Shown here: positions 26,459 to 39,397 of the stretch, one piece after another
Position numbering within the stretch: the stretch's first letter is position 1
Layout: each line of letters opens with the position of its first letter
Source of the DNA: Haemonchus contortus
Taxonomy: Eukaryota > Nematoda > Chromadorea > Rhabditida > Trichostrongylidae
Assembly (NCBI GenBank): GCA_000469685.2
Contig: LS997563.1
Location: 10,938,940 to 11,002,939, forward strand
Direction: 5' to 3'
DNA length: 64,000 nt
Made by a program: the position numbers and the translations under genes
Notes under the pieces: generated by a model
What the model was told of the DNA's origin: nothing
What the model saw: only the letters and a program-made list of their open reading frames with translations
Database searches by the model: none

Positions 26459-27493
26459 CCAAACTTTTATCCTTTACATTTTAAAACCAATTTTATCGTT
26501 CATATCTGGTTACCCAATATCTTCCAATTATCTATCAGAAGAATGCTTCGACCAGTGTCAAAGAACAAAACGATGTACTACAGACAATGACTGAAGTTGC
26601 CATCTAACAATAAGTGGTCATAGCGCCGCACCACTCTCCATAGCGCTGGGAATTCCATAAAGCGCAGACGAGCCAAAGGACTGTAATGGAACACAAATTT
26701 GAGAGAAAAATTGACACTACTGGAAGGAATCCCGACTAAAGTTGGAAAACGCTTGCAAGCGTAGCGGCTGCAAGCGCAAATTCGAATGTTCAGCTTTCGA
26801 CAGATCTACTGGAACACTCTCTCCATTACACGGTTCGGCGCCTCGATGGCGCCACCGTCACATCATTCCAGATTTGTGCTATTCGACGGCGAAAAACTGA
26901 CTTCGAGTTAAGGATGACTGAACGATCGCTAATGGACGAATGCAATCGAGTGGAAATTACGAGCTTCGGAAGATACACACGTCCTACATCTATGTATGAA
27001 CATATACTGTCCGATGGCGGTAACGCCAGCTGTTTTTGCAACCTGAACGGTGAAAACAAAATAATCAGCCAAAGCAATATTTCAATCACGTGAGCGATTA
27101 GTAGGGCACACACGCGAGCGGTTGCAAAGCGCTTCGCCAACAAATAGCTTACCACAACCTCAAAATCGAATTGTATGTCAAACAGACCACTTCACTTCTG
27201 ATTGAACTAACTAACTGATTGTCTTGAACATGATATTGATTAAGAGGCATGCTTCGCGACCGCCGACGGCGGTTGTTCACAAGCTATGGTTGGATGAACT
27301 AGCAGCGGACTCGCTTGGAACGATTTATTCTGGAAGAAACTATGAAAAGTTAGCTATTTTATGAGGAAATCTACTTCGCTTGCTATTGAAAGAATGCAAT
27401 TCAAAAATCTTGGCATTAAATAATCTTAAAAGGTTGCGACATGTTTTTGATCCAGAATCGTTAAAGAGTGTATTTGGATTCTCGGGCGACTGC

Positions 27494-27495
<2 letters not shown>

Positions 27496-27529
<34 letters not shown>

Positions 27530-27540
27530 TATATATATAG

Positions 27541-27575
<35 letters not shown>

Positions 27576-27615
27576 GATATATATATATAGATATATATAC
27601 ATATATATATATATA
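27496..27615. repeat. (AT)n microsatellite
   Basis: About 120 bp of nearly pure TA repeats with interruptions of the form TAGATATA and TACATATA. It directly borders a mariner element whose TA target site is the last repeat unit. Open frames over it encode only Tyr-Ile repeats and are not genes. Confidence 0.95.
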
Positions 27616-28839
27616 TAAGGTTGTTAGGAAAGGAATGCGCGTTTTAGTTCAAAAATATTTTATTATATAAAGGAAACTAAACAAGATCAATTCGAAAGAT
27701 ATTCACCATCACCATCAATGATTTGTTGCCTACGTTTACTCAAAGAATGGATTCTTCTCCCGAAGAACTCGGCCGGCTGCGTCTCAAAGTAGTTGGACAC
27801 CCTGAGTTGGACTTTTTCGCGCTTTTTGAATTTTCTCTCGGCCAAGGAGTGCTACATTGACCGGAACAGATGGTCATTTTATTTAGTCAGGTCTGGGCTG
27901 TGAGGCGGACGAGGCAGGTGATCCCAACCCCTATTCCTCAATTTCTTTCCAAGGTAGTTTTCACAACATGTGGAGGAGCGTTTTCGAGGAGAAATTTTGT
28001 CGACGTCGTTTCAACACCTTGACGACGCAGTTCTTGATCCACGCGGTTCAATTGATCTTTGTAAATGTCTGCCGTAACCGTAAGACCCGAACTCAGGACT
28101 TCAAACTGCAGTCAACCTTTGCTGTTCCACTAAACACAGAGCATCACCTTTCTACCGTGTATATCCGATTTCGGAGTGGATTTTGGAGTGTCCCAGCGTC
28201 TGACCACCGTCTTTTACGTGTTGTGTTATCAAAGCATATCCTTTTCCCGTCTGGTTCAATAATAGAGTTGAAAAAACCTCTGTTCTTGGAGCGATGAAAA
28301 AGAATTTCGGCCATCGCCATTTTCCGCACCTGTTCGTCTTGCCAATTGCCAGCAAATGCTCATGGATGGTAGAGTTTGAGCAGCCAACATGTGTTGCCAG
28401 TTCTCGGTTGGTTTGGTGTGGATCCAATCTAATGACGATCTTCAACACTTGGTCATCGACGAATTGAGGCCGACTTCCATACTCTTCGTCCTCCATCCTC
28501 CAGGCTTTCATTACCGTTTTTGGAACGCTGATACCATCGTCGACATTGGCTTTCTGATAGCGCTTTTTCGCCGTATACTTCAGATGTGGCACGATGAGAT
28601 CCAGCAGCTGATTTTCCTTGCTTGAAGTTGTACCACATGCAAGCCGGCAAAAGGAATTTTTGAGCGAGCACCTTTCAAACTTTTTCTCAGAAAAAACAAA
28701 ATAGACATAGCCAAAAATATATCAAAAGATGCGCAATGAAAATCTCTTTCTAATAGGCAAAGCTGTTTTGAAAAATCTTCAATAGTAGGGGAGAAGTGAA
28801 TGGACAAATTCAAAGCGCATTCCTTTCCGAACAACCTAA
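27616..28839 (-). mobile_element. mariner-family DNA transposon, inactive
   Basis: This is a 1,224-bp unit with terminal inverted repeats TAAGGTTGTTAGGAAAGG (left) and TTAGGTTGTTCGGAAAGG (right, minus strand), flanked on both sides by TA. Size, TTAGGTTG-type ends and TA target duplication are all typical of mariner. It contains a minus-strand transposase relic. It landed at the right edge of an (AT)n tract, where TA targets are densest. Confidence 0.93.
27687..28671 (-). pseudogene. mariner transposase, frameshifted relic
   Basis: Read on the minus strand, the order is a helix-turn-helix start (WYNFKQGKSAAG...SESQCRRWYQ), a second helix region (PHQTNRELATHVG), then the catalytic core and a C-terminus with FFGRRIHSL and GDGEYLS before a TGA at 27687-27689. 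The frame changes at least twice (near 28490 and 28330). The stretch joining the DNA-binding and catalytic parts appears shortened, and an in-frame TAA follows the third catalytic aspartate. In the DD34D triad the first Asp is kept (PDGKRICFDN), the second is Glu (LENAPPHV), and the third is kept (HSPDL). It cannot encode an active enzyme. Confidence 0.9.
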
Positions 28840-29744
28840 TATATCAGTATTCGATGGCCCTTCGCAATTACCTTAGTAATAACCGATTCCCATTTTATGA
28901 GAGGGTAAGTTCGGTGCCCCGTATGAGAATGGATCAAGGATTTGATCCTATTAACAAGTAGCGTAATATACTATTCCACGCCTCTCACCCTCGAATCTAT
29001 TCAAGCAATATTTTCATAAGCTGCTTTTCATGGCGTCATGAAGTGTTTCTCAATGAAGGCACATATCAAAAGAATGAGCGAGTTCCGAATGAATGTTCTT
29101 TCGACTTCCTAAGAAAATCCTCATCGACTGCGGTCCCCCTAATAATCTTCCGTGGGTGACTCGACGTCGTTAACAGAGCTGATCACCTTTGAAAATTGTC
29201 GAAAACCCGAGCAATACGGTATGTTCCACCTTAGCGACGGCCCAACATCCTTGACACCTCCCCGCAGGTGTCTAATTAAGAAGGAGTTTTTCTCTGTCGA
29301 TTATGACCGTAATTGACCTTCACTTTCGACTTCTTCAGCTCCGATCGTATCCTACGAGTCGTGTGCAATAAGCCGTACGAATCGTAACCATCAATTGACA
29401 GGAGACCACTGTCGGTTCATCATGGATTTTGAATTTCATATGGAAAAGGTCCACCGACTGTTTTTCAGGACGCACCACAAAGGGCTATACGAATGGCACA
29501 ATCAAAAATCCGGGCAATTTAATTTGATTGCATAGGATGCACCATATTTGAGATCATAATGGGGTTAGCGCACTGTAAACAAATACTTCCATTCACCGAT
29601 TGCTATTATTGATATCACTCCAAATATTACCTCAAAGTAATTGCCAGTTGTCTCCGCTTTTCAAAGGAGAAATATTTTTTCGTGAGCCATCAGTTGATGA
29701 GGAAAAAGTCTTGGGTCGTTAGTCAATCCCGTCTGAGGGATGCT

Positions 29745-29757
29745 CCCCCCCCCCCCC
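29745..29757. repeat. Homopolymer C13
   Basis: A run of 13 C. It is prone to length error in assemblies and to replication slippage. Confidence 0.95.
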
Positions 29758-32700
29758 ATCAATTCTAAGTTACTCGATGTTATTTAAGGGGCAAGAAGAA
29801 AATCTCAAAAAAAAAATCGGATCCGCAAAAAGCTACTCAGCAGCGCCAGTGCCTCTGCACAAACCTCTTCCCCCGTATGCTCTTCTTATTTGTCGTGTAA
29901 AGATAACTCTACATCTTTGTCCGGCCTTTTAGACTTTATTGAGGGTTGATTCCCCAGTCTCTTTCAACGTTCTTTAGAGACGGTTTTTGCCTGCCGTAAA
30001 CTTTTCCGGACGCCTCCGATGGGAGCGGTGTTCTTTGCTGGGCGTCTATATCTCTTATGACCATCCCAAAGTTCGACAAAGCTTCTCCGTTATTTTCTGG
30101 CCACAGAACCGGTAGTGAGTCAATTTATGATGCTCTCCAATCGCGCATATGGTAGCTTTTCGCAGCATCTTCGGATGATTAACGTCTGTCGGTCAGTGGT
30201 ATGACTCGTGGGATTCATAAATCGACGCCGGCTAGTAACTCTCTGACAAAGTAAACTCGTTTTGAGTGATGGGTTGTTGGCAGTGCGTAAGCCCTAGCAC
30301 AAAGAGCAATAAAATGCTTCGTTGCAGGCGGGCGACGATGGCTGCTACTAGAAATAGGGGATAGTGGTTGAGATTATGAGATAAGACGTAACTAACAGGG
30401 TACAGGAAGCTTGCTGATGGTACACAAAGATTGCCATGGTACTGTGCTACGACATCGTTCTTGTCTCTTCACTACTTTTCAAACCTTTTACTCCCGTCGA
30501 TGGGCTTGAAGCATTAAGATCGGATAGGACTCCCGATAAGAAGGCTATATGATGAAATTTAAATTGAAGGTGCACGGAAGGAGAGGACATTTTTGGCGAT
30601 AATCTCTTTGTCAAGCCCGTCGAATCCTAGAAGTAGACAGGTCCTTCTTGGATAAAATAAGTCGGCTCGCCAAAAAAGGCAGTTTTTTTTCGAATATCTC
30701 GAAATGTGAAGCCTTTTTGAACCGATCAATCCTGAGCTTGGATGAGCTTACGACGACGAAGGGAAGTTTGGGACGAGTTATCATTCGTTGTAGAGCAACA
30801 TCTCTTAGGTAGCCGGCTCTTCGGAAAGACACATGGGGTATTTTGGCTGAATGCCTTTACTACAAGAGTGCTCTAATTTGGATTGTAGTAGCTCCTACAA
30901 AGAATACACGTACTTCCTTAAAAGTTCTGAGCGACTTTGGGCGTCGAGATCAGATTTTAAGCTGCTAGTGCACCCTCTTTAGGCCTCCTTCCGAGCCTAC
31001 AGATCCCTTTTTGGTCTTTCCAGAAGCTATAGATTATAAGATCGCCTGAGCCGCCTCTTCCGTTGGCTGTGTTTTCAAAAAACTTGATTGATCAGTGCTA
31101 AGATCGGTGACTTATCACCGCAACTGCTAGCTTTTATGAGATGCATACATATTTGATTAAAGGCTCTCCTATCTGGCTGTGAGGGTGTGGAGGGATTCAG
31201 AGCGCACAAAAGAGTGATTTTAGGGAAAATAGGGATTTTCGTGGATCAAGACTCCTCGATACTCGCCTGATGGTGTTGTATGACTAGTGTAAACTGGGAA
31301 GAACGTTGAAGAACACACACAAAAGAGCAAAGTTCATCTGACTTGGCAAAAACGAGGACGTGTGATTTACGGGTCAGCGACTTTCACACCATCGTTCGCC
31401 TTAAGAAAAAGTGGGAAAGAAAAACAACGAATTGATGTGCATCACTGGGCGATTAATGAAGTCCACTGGAAAAACCAACATCTTTTCGGTCAGCGGGCAA
31501 AACGGTCTTTAACCATATTCGTAGATTAAAAGTTAAAAGACTGATAGGGTAATAGCTGTGAACCCAAAATATGAATGGGAGTGTTTGAAGAAAACGAAAA
31601 ACCCGAGCCCAACGGAGCCATGGAAGAGGCTAAGAGCGAGAAATGGAGGACTACGTACCTCGATAATCGTATTTCCTCGAACCCATTGCGAATAGCCGTT
31701 TAATCAGATAAGCCTATTGCACCAGCAGGCTTTTTTTCTCCTGGAATGAACTCTAGAGAACGTTTGCTTTGCAGTGAATGCACTTTGCAAAGTAATTTGT
31801 CGAGGATTCAAAGAATGACATAAGGATGGAGGTCAGAACGATTGAGAGGATCTTCATCATGTTACCCCAAAAGTTCACTTCATCTGAGGAATTTCTTCCG
31901 ACACCTAATTCAAAATGAAAAAGGAAAAAGCTCAAAGAGAAACCCACAAAATAATTCCGAAACAGGCCTACCAAAAACATTGCCATGACATACACTGAAA
32001 ATGTGAGTGAGTTCAGGAACAGCCAATTTTTAGGAGAAATTTGATTGAAAAAAGTTCACACAATTACCTCAAAACTAAATAGTTGATCTTTTCAGCAACA
32101 GGGAATTCGATAAATATTTGAAAACCAATTCATGTGAACTTGCTGTGTATGTCAAGGCGATATTCCTGAAAAGTTGCTTCAGGCGGGAATAGTTCACGTC
32201 GACAAAAGGCTTGTTGGAAATATTTTATAAATAGAAGTTTACCGAACGATTTGAGATTAGGAAGCTTCGGAAAAGCCCTAGGAAACCGGCGAAAAGGAAA
32301 TGACTCATACTAGTAAAGATCAAAACAATGGCGATCAGCGGATAACGAATTCAACTTTTTTCTTCTGAAGATATTATAAAGCAATCAAGCGAACCATCGA
32401 AACTGATCCATATAGAAAACCATCGACAGCGGTGGCTGCCAACGTGATAGCCCCTCCTGTGGCCAAGGTGTCGGGAAAGGAAAAGCGAGCGGGAAAGGAA
32501 AAGCTCTTATGGAGTTGTAGAACTTACGAGAAGGCAGACTTATTCATGGAGAAAGATCAGGCTATAAAAGTGCAAGTAATAGTATTCTAGTAAAAATTAT
32601 ATGCTAGATTGAGAACGGAAGCAGTAAGGTGTTGTGAGATTTCCTCGATCGACTGACTCACTGGTCAAAACAGCATTTACCATGGTCTACCGCACATTTG

Positions 32701-35700
32701 TAAAGCTCGGCCGAGCGATTTCAAAGAACTTTCTAATTTAGAGAAACACTCCCGTAAAGGTAACATTATAAGAAGCTCGAAAATAAAGACCTATGGTGCA
32801 GCAAGCTCAATTGCTTTCGACAGATCTGGATGGAGAAGGGACAAGCAAAGCCAAGCAGTACAGCATAGCAGTCCGCCTCTTTGAAATCATCAAGATTTTG
32901 TCTTAAAAAATGATTAGGTGTACTCTGAAAGAAAATTGTCCATTCTTACGATTCACTGTATAGGCTAAGAAGTGTAAATATGCAACCAAATGCGATCGCG
33001 AATTCGATGCCGGAGTCGCATACGTGGCGTACACCAGGAGTTCACATACAAAATATAATATATGTGACATGTGAGAGTTATAAGGGTGAGTGGCGATTGC
33101 TACACTGTCTTGATGGCATCGCAATCTTTACATGACTTGCTAGGACCTCTAAGTTTGACCAATTTGTAGAGCATCGCAATGGGTGGGGTGTACACCGTTG
33201 AAGGGCCGATGTAACGAAGCCTTTCGACACAGCTTTAACACTACCAGGAAAATGAGATCTTGTTACGAGAAAGGATATTGATGAGAAAAAAGCAGAGAAG
33301 CAGTAGTAGTGCCAGTAATTGAGAAAAAGGCCATGAGAACAAAAAGGCGCTTTTTGTGGAATCTCTTTAAACTTCACTCTTCAGTAGAATTATGATCCCA
33401 CTTGGATTACCTTTTGTCTACGCAATGGAGAGAGTTTGCTGGCGAACAAGGCATGAGGTGGTCGAGCAACCTACCACCTTAACCCTCTGAACTTGGGAGA
33501 TAGGAATGGTGATCTTACCGGCATTTAGAATGGGCTCCAGTGGGCTACCATAAAAAGGAGCGTAGTGCTTCCACCAGCTCCGCTTCACGTTGAATGCCCG
33601 ACCGGACCACCCGTTTGTCTCGGGCATAAATGGGAATGGTCGTAAAGGCAACTTAAAAACAGATGAGTAGCTGTAGCGCTACAAAACACAGTCGTAAAAA
33701 GCCGCAAATCCGTAAAGAGCGGATTCGGGGCGCGACGAAGAGGAGAAGGGAAAGAGAGCAGCACATAATTAACTTTCTGACTTACAGAGCACATTTTTGA
33801 GTTGTTTTAATAAGTACTACCAAAAACTTGATGGTAATCATTGATAGCTTGAATCGTCAAGGGACCAGATCTCTCAAAGCTCGTGGAAGTCCTATTAGGT
33901 CCGAATAGAAAAAAATGTTGAAAAGTAGAATAAGTTGCAAAACTAGTATGTTTTTCAGCACCGAGAGAGTAAGTGAGAATAGACGGCTTTTTTCCTGAGG
34001 GTGAAGCTGAGGCAACAGAAAGCGGCACTGTTTTCGCATTTACCCTACCTATATCGGGTTTGGGACCTTGTTCCACATAGATCCACGGAGCTTTCTTCAG
34101 CCCCAGGCACATCACTAGCTTAGATATAAAAGACAGAGGCTAGTTTACACCTGACACAGTTCCGAAATCACTGGACCAACCGTAAGAACCTCTACAACTT
34201 TACCTAAATTTAAGTGGAATTCAAATACTTGGCCCATCTGAAAAAGAAGCTGGACTGATCCCATATCGAGACTATTGCTGCCACTTTTTATTCATAAATT
34301 GAATTTTCCCTAGTGAGATATCGAGCAAAATTTCGGCAGTTATGGTTACAATGATCCTGGGATATCGGAACCGTTCGGGTTTTTGTGCATGGTTCTGCTT
34401 ATTGACACCTCAATTCAATTACTTGCTTATACGGTATGCCGCGTACCATGTAGTATGTACGCAGCTGCTGGCGTGATAACAGCGGCACGAAGCCTAAACG
34501 GTCTACAGATGTCATCGGTATGAATTAGCATATGCTAACATCAGACTGCACGTGCAGCTGGCAATACAGTTGACCAGGAGGGGAGAGGAGGGCATCAGTA
34601 AAACTCACAAGAAGGGGGATTGAAAGTCCAATGGGGGCGTCGGAATCAAAGTCGATTCTGCAAAAAATGACTACAATTTTCAGGAACTCAGAGAACGACA
34701 ATTATGCTGAGAAGGTTTGTGAGGGCAGTCAATACTGAAGAAAGCTATTACTAGTAACTATGCCCAGTCCACTGGAGAGAGGTAGTTTGAACGATTAACA
34801 TTCATGAAGACGAAATTGTTGGTGACTGAACAATTTAAGTGTCGTAAACATGATTCGAGGGCGATTTCGAGAGGATCACCTCGGCCGATTGCTGGTTGCT
34901 CGTGCGTGAGCCTTAATCGCTCTCGTTGCCCACATTAGTCAATTCGTAGTGAAATTCTGTCGTATTGGTCACTAGGAATGAAAGTCATCGAAGGCCTAGA
35001 CCGGATGTTTAGCAGAGTTTATGGATTATGTAGCAAATCGAGTCAATTATGGGAAGCCTAGTTACCCATAGAGCATGAGCTGGGTCCCAAATGGGAGGTA
35101 TTTGACCTGGTCGACGGTGCAGTAATGAGATAGAGAGCATTCGAATTCCGAACGATGAATGACAACATCATAGAATATTCAGTGGAATGAAAGGGAGGTG
35201 TATGAGTTCATAGGCACGCAGCAGAGACGGCCGGGAAGGGTTGCAGCAGCCCTGTGTACGTCCCATGAGGAATTGCTGACCAAAACATTTCGCAAAGATG
35301 GAGCCGCTGTACGAATGTCGCCATCTTCGGAGAAACATTTTGCGTGCTCATTCCTTAAAGACACTGTTAACGAAAAAGTGGTTCCGGAGATTTGCACATG
35401 GTTTGAATTCGAAGCCCCCTCTAGTACCATTCGTGCAGGAATGAGGTCGGAAAACGGCTGGATAGGGCACAATAAGGGGCCGGAGAGGTATCCACGGTCG
35501 CCCTCCGCCCCTCCATCGGTGTCACGTTAGACGAGTGTCGAGACAATACGGATTGCTATTATTCGTTCTAGGACCCACGCACAAAAAGCTAATCGCCGAG
35601 TGATGAGGCGATGTTTTTCTCCCATTCTTCTTTCCTCTGTTTTTCTCTTTGCTGCCGCGATCCCTTATTTGATTTCCTACTCCTAGAGGCTGAAAAAGGT

Positions 35701-36260
35701 GAGCTACTTTTGCTGTTACTAGAGTTTTTTTGTTTATTTATGCTTATAAGTGAATGAATTGTGGATTACCGTTGTCTGTTCTTCGCACCAGGACCCACAC
35801 GCGCGCAGTGAAACACACTGTTTAGCTCGTCCGGGCGCCCCACCTTCTTCATTTTTCTGGTTTCATTCACGTCCAGCCCCCTTTTTAACGTTTTTTTCGC
35901 GGCCTTTTTTTCACTATGAAAACACCGATGCACGCAGTTTCTTCACCTCAGTCGCACTAGTTTCGATCTTGTCTTTCGTTTTTCATCATAATCTGGATTA
36001 CCCAAAATCATGTTGACGGTGCCTTTAATTGGATTCTGCTGACCTACTGAATCACCTCTTTCAGTTCATTCTGGTCCAAAACTCCTGGGAGAGAAATAAG
36101 AAAGGGGACTCAGCTGTTATTTTAAGAGCCCGTGATTGTTCAGACTAGTGAAATGAGTTTTTCGATTGTGCTTCAGAGAAAATGGTTCTTCTCTCAGAAG
36201 AAAACCCTCAGACCGAAATAATAGCTCTACAGTCATTTACTTTCGTTTTTAGGACAAATT

Positions 36261-36332
36261 GCCCATCTGGGTTACTTTTAGAAACGTGATGGTCTTGCCC
36301 ATTTGCGTTAATTCTAGGAACGTGATGGATCC
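36261..36332. repeat. Two-copy tandem repeat, 36-bp period
   Basis: Two diverged 36-bp units each begin GCCCAT and contain an AACGTGATGG block 21 bp later. They are clearly duplicated but no longer identical, so this is an old local duplication. Confidence 0.7.
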
Positions 36333-37866
36333 GGATGAGAACTCGTCCTGTTTGTCCGAGCTTTACGTGATAGGGAATCAATTTCCTGAATGGTTCTGTG
36401 GCTTCCATATGACTCGGAAGGATGGGAAGCTTTCCTCGATTTGGGCAAGACTGAAAATGTTGTTTTCCCCGAACGAGTTTCAACTATAGTAGTGCCACCT
36501 CTCAATACCCTGCCTTGTCTACTGGACACTTTGATTAGATTCCAATTACTCCAATGAAAATGTGACAGTCGGCGGAAGGGGTTGGTCTATTTGTCTGCCA
36601 GAATTCTGCCACCACACGTTCCGGCCTATTTTAGTAGACAAGAGGTCGATTAGTGGTATTTACAGTTTCAATAAAATCATTAAAAGTTATCCAAGTAGAC
36701 AGATCCATTTGCAAAAGAAAAGAGTGATTCCGTGCATTATAAAAATCAACGGGGTCTATAAGGCGCGGAGCTCAGTACGTCTACTTTGACGACAGACAAG
36801 CTCGAGAACATTGAGAGAGAATGACGAGAAACTGCCAAAGTTCAACTAATACGAGGGGAAATATATCAAAGCGTTTTTGGGTTTTGATTGAGTGAATACC
36901 AAAAAAAGCTTTTCTATGAATTTTTGAGTATTTCACAACAAAGTCGAGAACTTTTATGGATAGAAAATCTAGCTAGGGTGAGACAGAATTCTGAAGGCGA
37001 CAGCTGGTTGCAAGTTGAATTTGGTAAAAGGAATAGATGGAATATTTCTAAAAAAAAAAACTAAAAAAACACTATTTACGAAGTCTTCCCTCTCTCCGAC
37101 ACTCATAAGGGTTTGGTCCTTTATTACCCAAGTATGGGGAGAGCTAAGAACCACCGGAAGTGGCTTTTACTAAAAATCACCCTGTATACCCAACTGAAAT
37201 GGCAAGAAAAGCTCTAAAGCTGTTGCAACCGCTTTTTCGTCTTCTACATGGCCCTACCCATAAAAATGAGGCCAATTCTACCGTTCATACTTCATCAAAG
37301 CAACCAAAATCAAAAAATCAGAAATAATTGGAAAACCGCACCAACTGGAACCGCATCGCTTTGGATGAACACATTAGGATGAGTGGGCGGGATTCAGTAG
37401 AGATTGGCATATATTGGATGTACAGGCTCGGGGCTTCAGATGACGTAACCGCCCAGTAAAAAGCCCTGCTAGAGATCCAGCTCTACTCAAAAGAGTGATG
37501 TGAGAGAGGATTCTTCATTTCTGGACCTCCGAATTCCATGATATATCCGATCATTTGGGAGATTTTTGAGAATCACGAAAGAACTTCAGCCTTTCCAGAC
37601 TTGCGATCACATACAACATCTAAATTATTTGGAACGACTTTCAGAAATTACGCAAAAAAAAACTATTGTTTTCAAAGTTTTTTACTGGCAGGATCTATCC
37701 CAGAAAACTGTCATGAAATTATTCCCTGAACTCATCGTTATCTTGACTTGCTGGCTATTGGCCTGAATCATCCCTACGTAGAAACACCATAGGATACTTA
37801 CTGTCTCGCCAAACTCTTATGTTTTTATTACAACTAGGCTTAAAACTGCCGATTTGAATTCACCCT

Positions 37867-37882
37867 CCCCCCCCCCCCCCCC
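37867..37882. repeat. Homopolymer C16
   Basis: A run of 16 C preceded by CACCCT. The complementary G run could form quadruplex-type structures. Its length is probably variable and error-prone in assembly. Confidence 0.95.
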
Positions 37883-38136
37883 AGTACGTCATAAAAGCTC
37901 ACATTTTTGGATTATGAATGACGAGACATTCAAAATTTGACAGTGTATGCAATGGAATGTATTGAAAGTGGAGACAGATGAGAGCCAGTGCAATGGAATC
38001 CGCTGCAAAAACTCCCCGGGGACGGCCAAAACACTCTGCCAAATGGGCACACTATACGAATTGCCCTTTGAGAAACATTCGTATTGCTCATTTCATAAAT
38101 GGGCAAGCTTTATCATTTTTCAGTCATCGGTTTGTA

Positions 38137-39397
38137 TTAGGTTGAGTCATAAGTCCTCGGACAAAATGATAGTGATGACTTCTAGCGCTCATAACTCTTG
38201 AAAGAGGTGACGAAAGTGAACGTGCGAGGCATTGTTAGATAGAGTATGGAAAGCTCTTCCTAATGCATACTGGAGAACGCACCCAACTGTTCCCTTTCCC
38301 GCAACTGTGCCTCATGATTTCAAGCCGTCGCAACTCCACATCCGCAACACCGTCACATTCATTATTTTATCTGGCCATGAACCCGCGGCAATCGATAGAG
38401 GTATGAAGGACGTTCACAAGCAGGAGGTGTACAATTTACAAGTTGCATCAGAAGTTCACATCGGGCGACTATTCCGTCGAAAATGAAGACCGTCCGGGAC
38501 GCTCAATGAAATTGGATTTGAAGGTGCTGCGGAGCCAGGTGGAAGCCGATCCGTATCAAACTACTCGTGAACTGGCAGCCCCCCTCGGGGAGTCAGTCCA
38601 CAGTTTTTCGTGAATTGAAGTCAATCTACAAGGTGCGAAAGCTCGGTCCATAGATGACTCGTGCTTTGAAGCAGTATGACATAGACCGCCGCGACGACAT
38701 GGCACTTTCTCTCCTCACGCTCAAGGGCACCACACGTGGCTCGAGTACCTAGTCACCAGGGGTGCGAAGTCGAACCTCTACTCTAACGTTCACCGGCGTG
38801 CTCAATGGATTGACAAAGGTGGGAATGCAGAAGACTCCCTCAAACCCAACGTACACGCCAAGGAGGTTATGCTCTGTTCTGGTGGAGCGCTCTCCGTGTC
38901 GAATAATGGGAGCTGCTAGACGAAGGATGCACAGTGATCGCACACGTCTACATTACGCAACTGAGGAATTTGAAGGCGAATCCCGAAGCTACACGTCCAC
39001 AGCAGCACAAAGTTCACTTCCAGCACGACAACGCTCGCCCTCACATTGCAAGAACGACCAAAACTGAACTGACGAATTTCGTCAGGACAAGTTTACCACA
39101 CCAACCATGTTCCTCAGACTTGTATCCCTCGGACTACCACCTTTTTGCCCATCTTCGACTTCATCTGGATGGTCAGGACTTTCAAACCCGCGACGACATC
39201 AAAATGGCACTGGTGCAGTTCTCCAAGGGCTAGCTCCCAGCGTTCTAAAGCAAGGGCATCTATGATTTGCCCAAGCATTGGCAGAAGACCATCGATGCCA
39301 ATGGGGCATATTTCAAATGATTCGCTATTGTCGTTTAAAAATTGTAAGATAAATATTATCATTGCCATTTTGTCCGAGGACTTATGACTCAACCTAA
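38137..39397 (+). mobile_element. Second mariner-family DNA transposon, inactive, different lineage
   Basis: This is a 1,261-bp unit bounded by 30-bp-class inverted repeats beginning TTAGGTTGAGTCATAAGTCC at both ends, near-perfectly matched, with flanking TA on each side. The ends differ from those of the element at 27.6 kb after TTAGGTTG, so the two are separate mariner lineages. The well-kept ends contrast with the badly damaged interior. Confidence 0.93.
38400..39320 (+). pseudogene. mariner transposase, multiply frameshifted relic
   Basis: Pieces in several plus-strand frames line up in mariner order: a DNA-binding part (KFTSGDYSVENEDRPGRS, then EADPYQTTRELA), a core piece (NLYSNVHRRAQWI), the second catalytic aspartate in FQHDNARPHIA, the third in DLYPSDYHLF, and a C-terminus KGIYDLPKHWQ ending at TGA 39318-39320. 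The first catalytic Asp, in the usual GDEKW position, has been lost (the sequence reads TRGAKSNLYSN). Frameshifts and stops separate the pieces. No functional product is possible. Confidence 0.9.

Larger units (their letters stand above)
28840..38136. other. No supported gene; scattered repeats and possible decayed membrane-protein exons
   Basis: Nine kilobases without a gene I can support. Contents: a C13 tract at 29745-29757, a hydrophobic exon-like pair on the minus strand at about 31895-31995 and 32265-32340, a copy of the TACGTGGCGTACACC repeat core at 33021-33040, a 36-bp tandem duplication at 36261-36332, and a C16 tract at 37867-37882. Minus-strand frames at 33078-34115 read like protein fragments but match no family I know. 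Confidence 0.4.

Noticed and set aside
27499..27670. ORFs of Tyr-Ile repeats
   Set aside because: These are translations of the (AT)n microsatellite.
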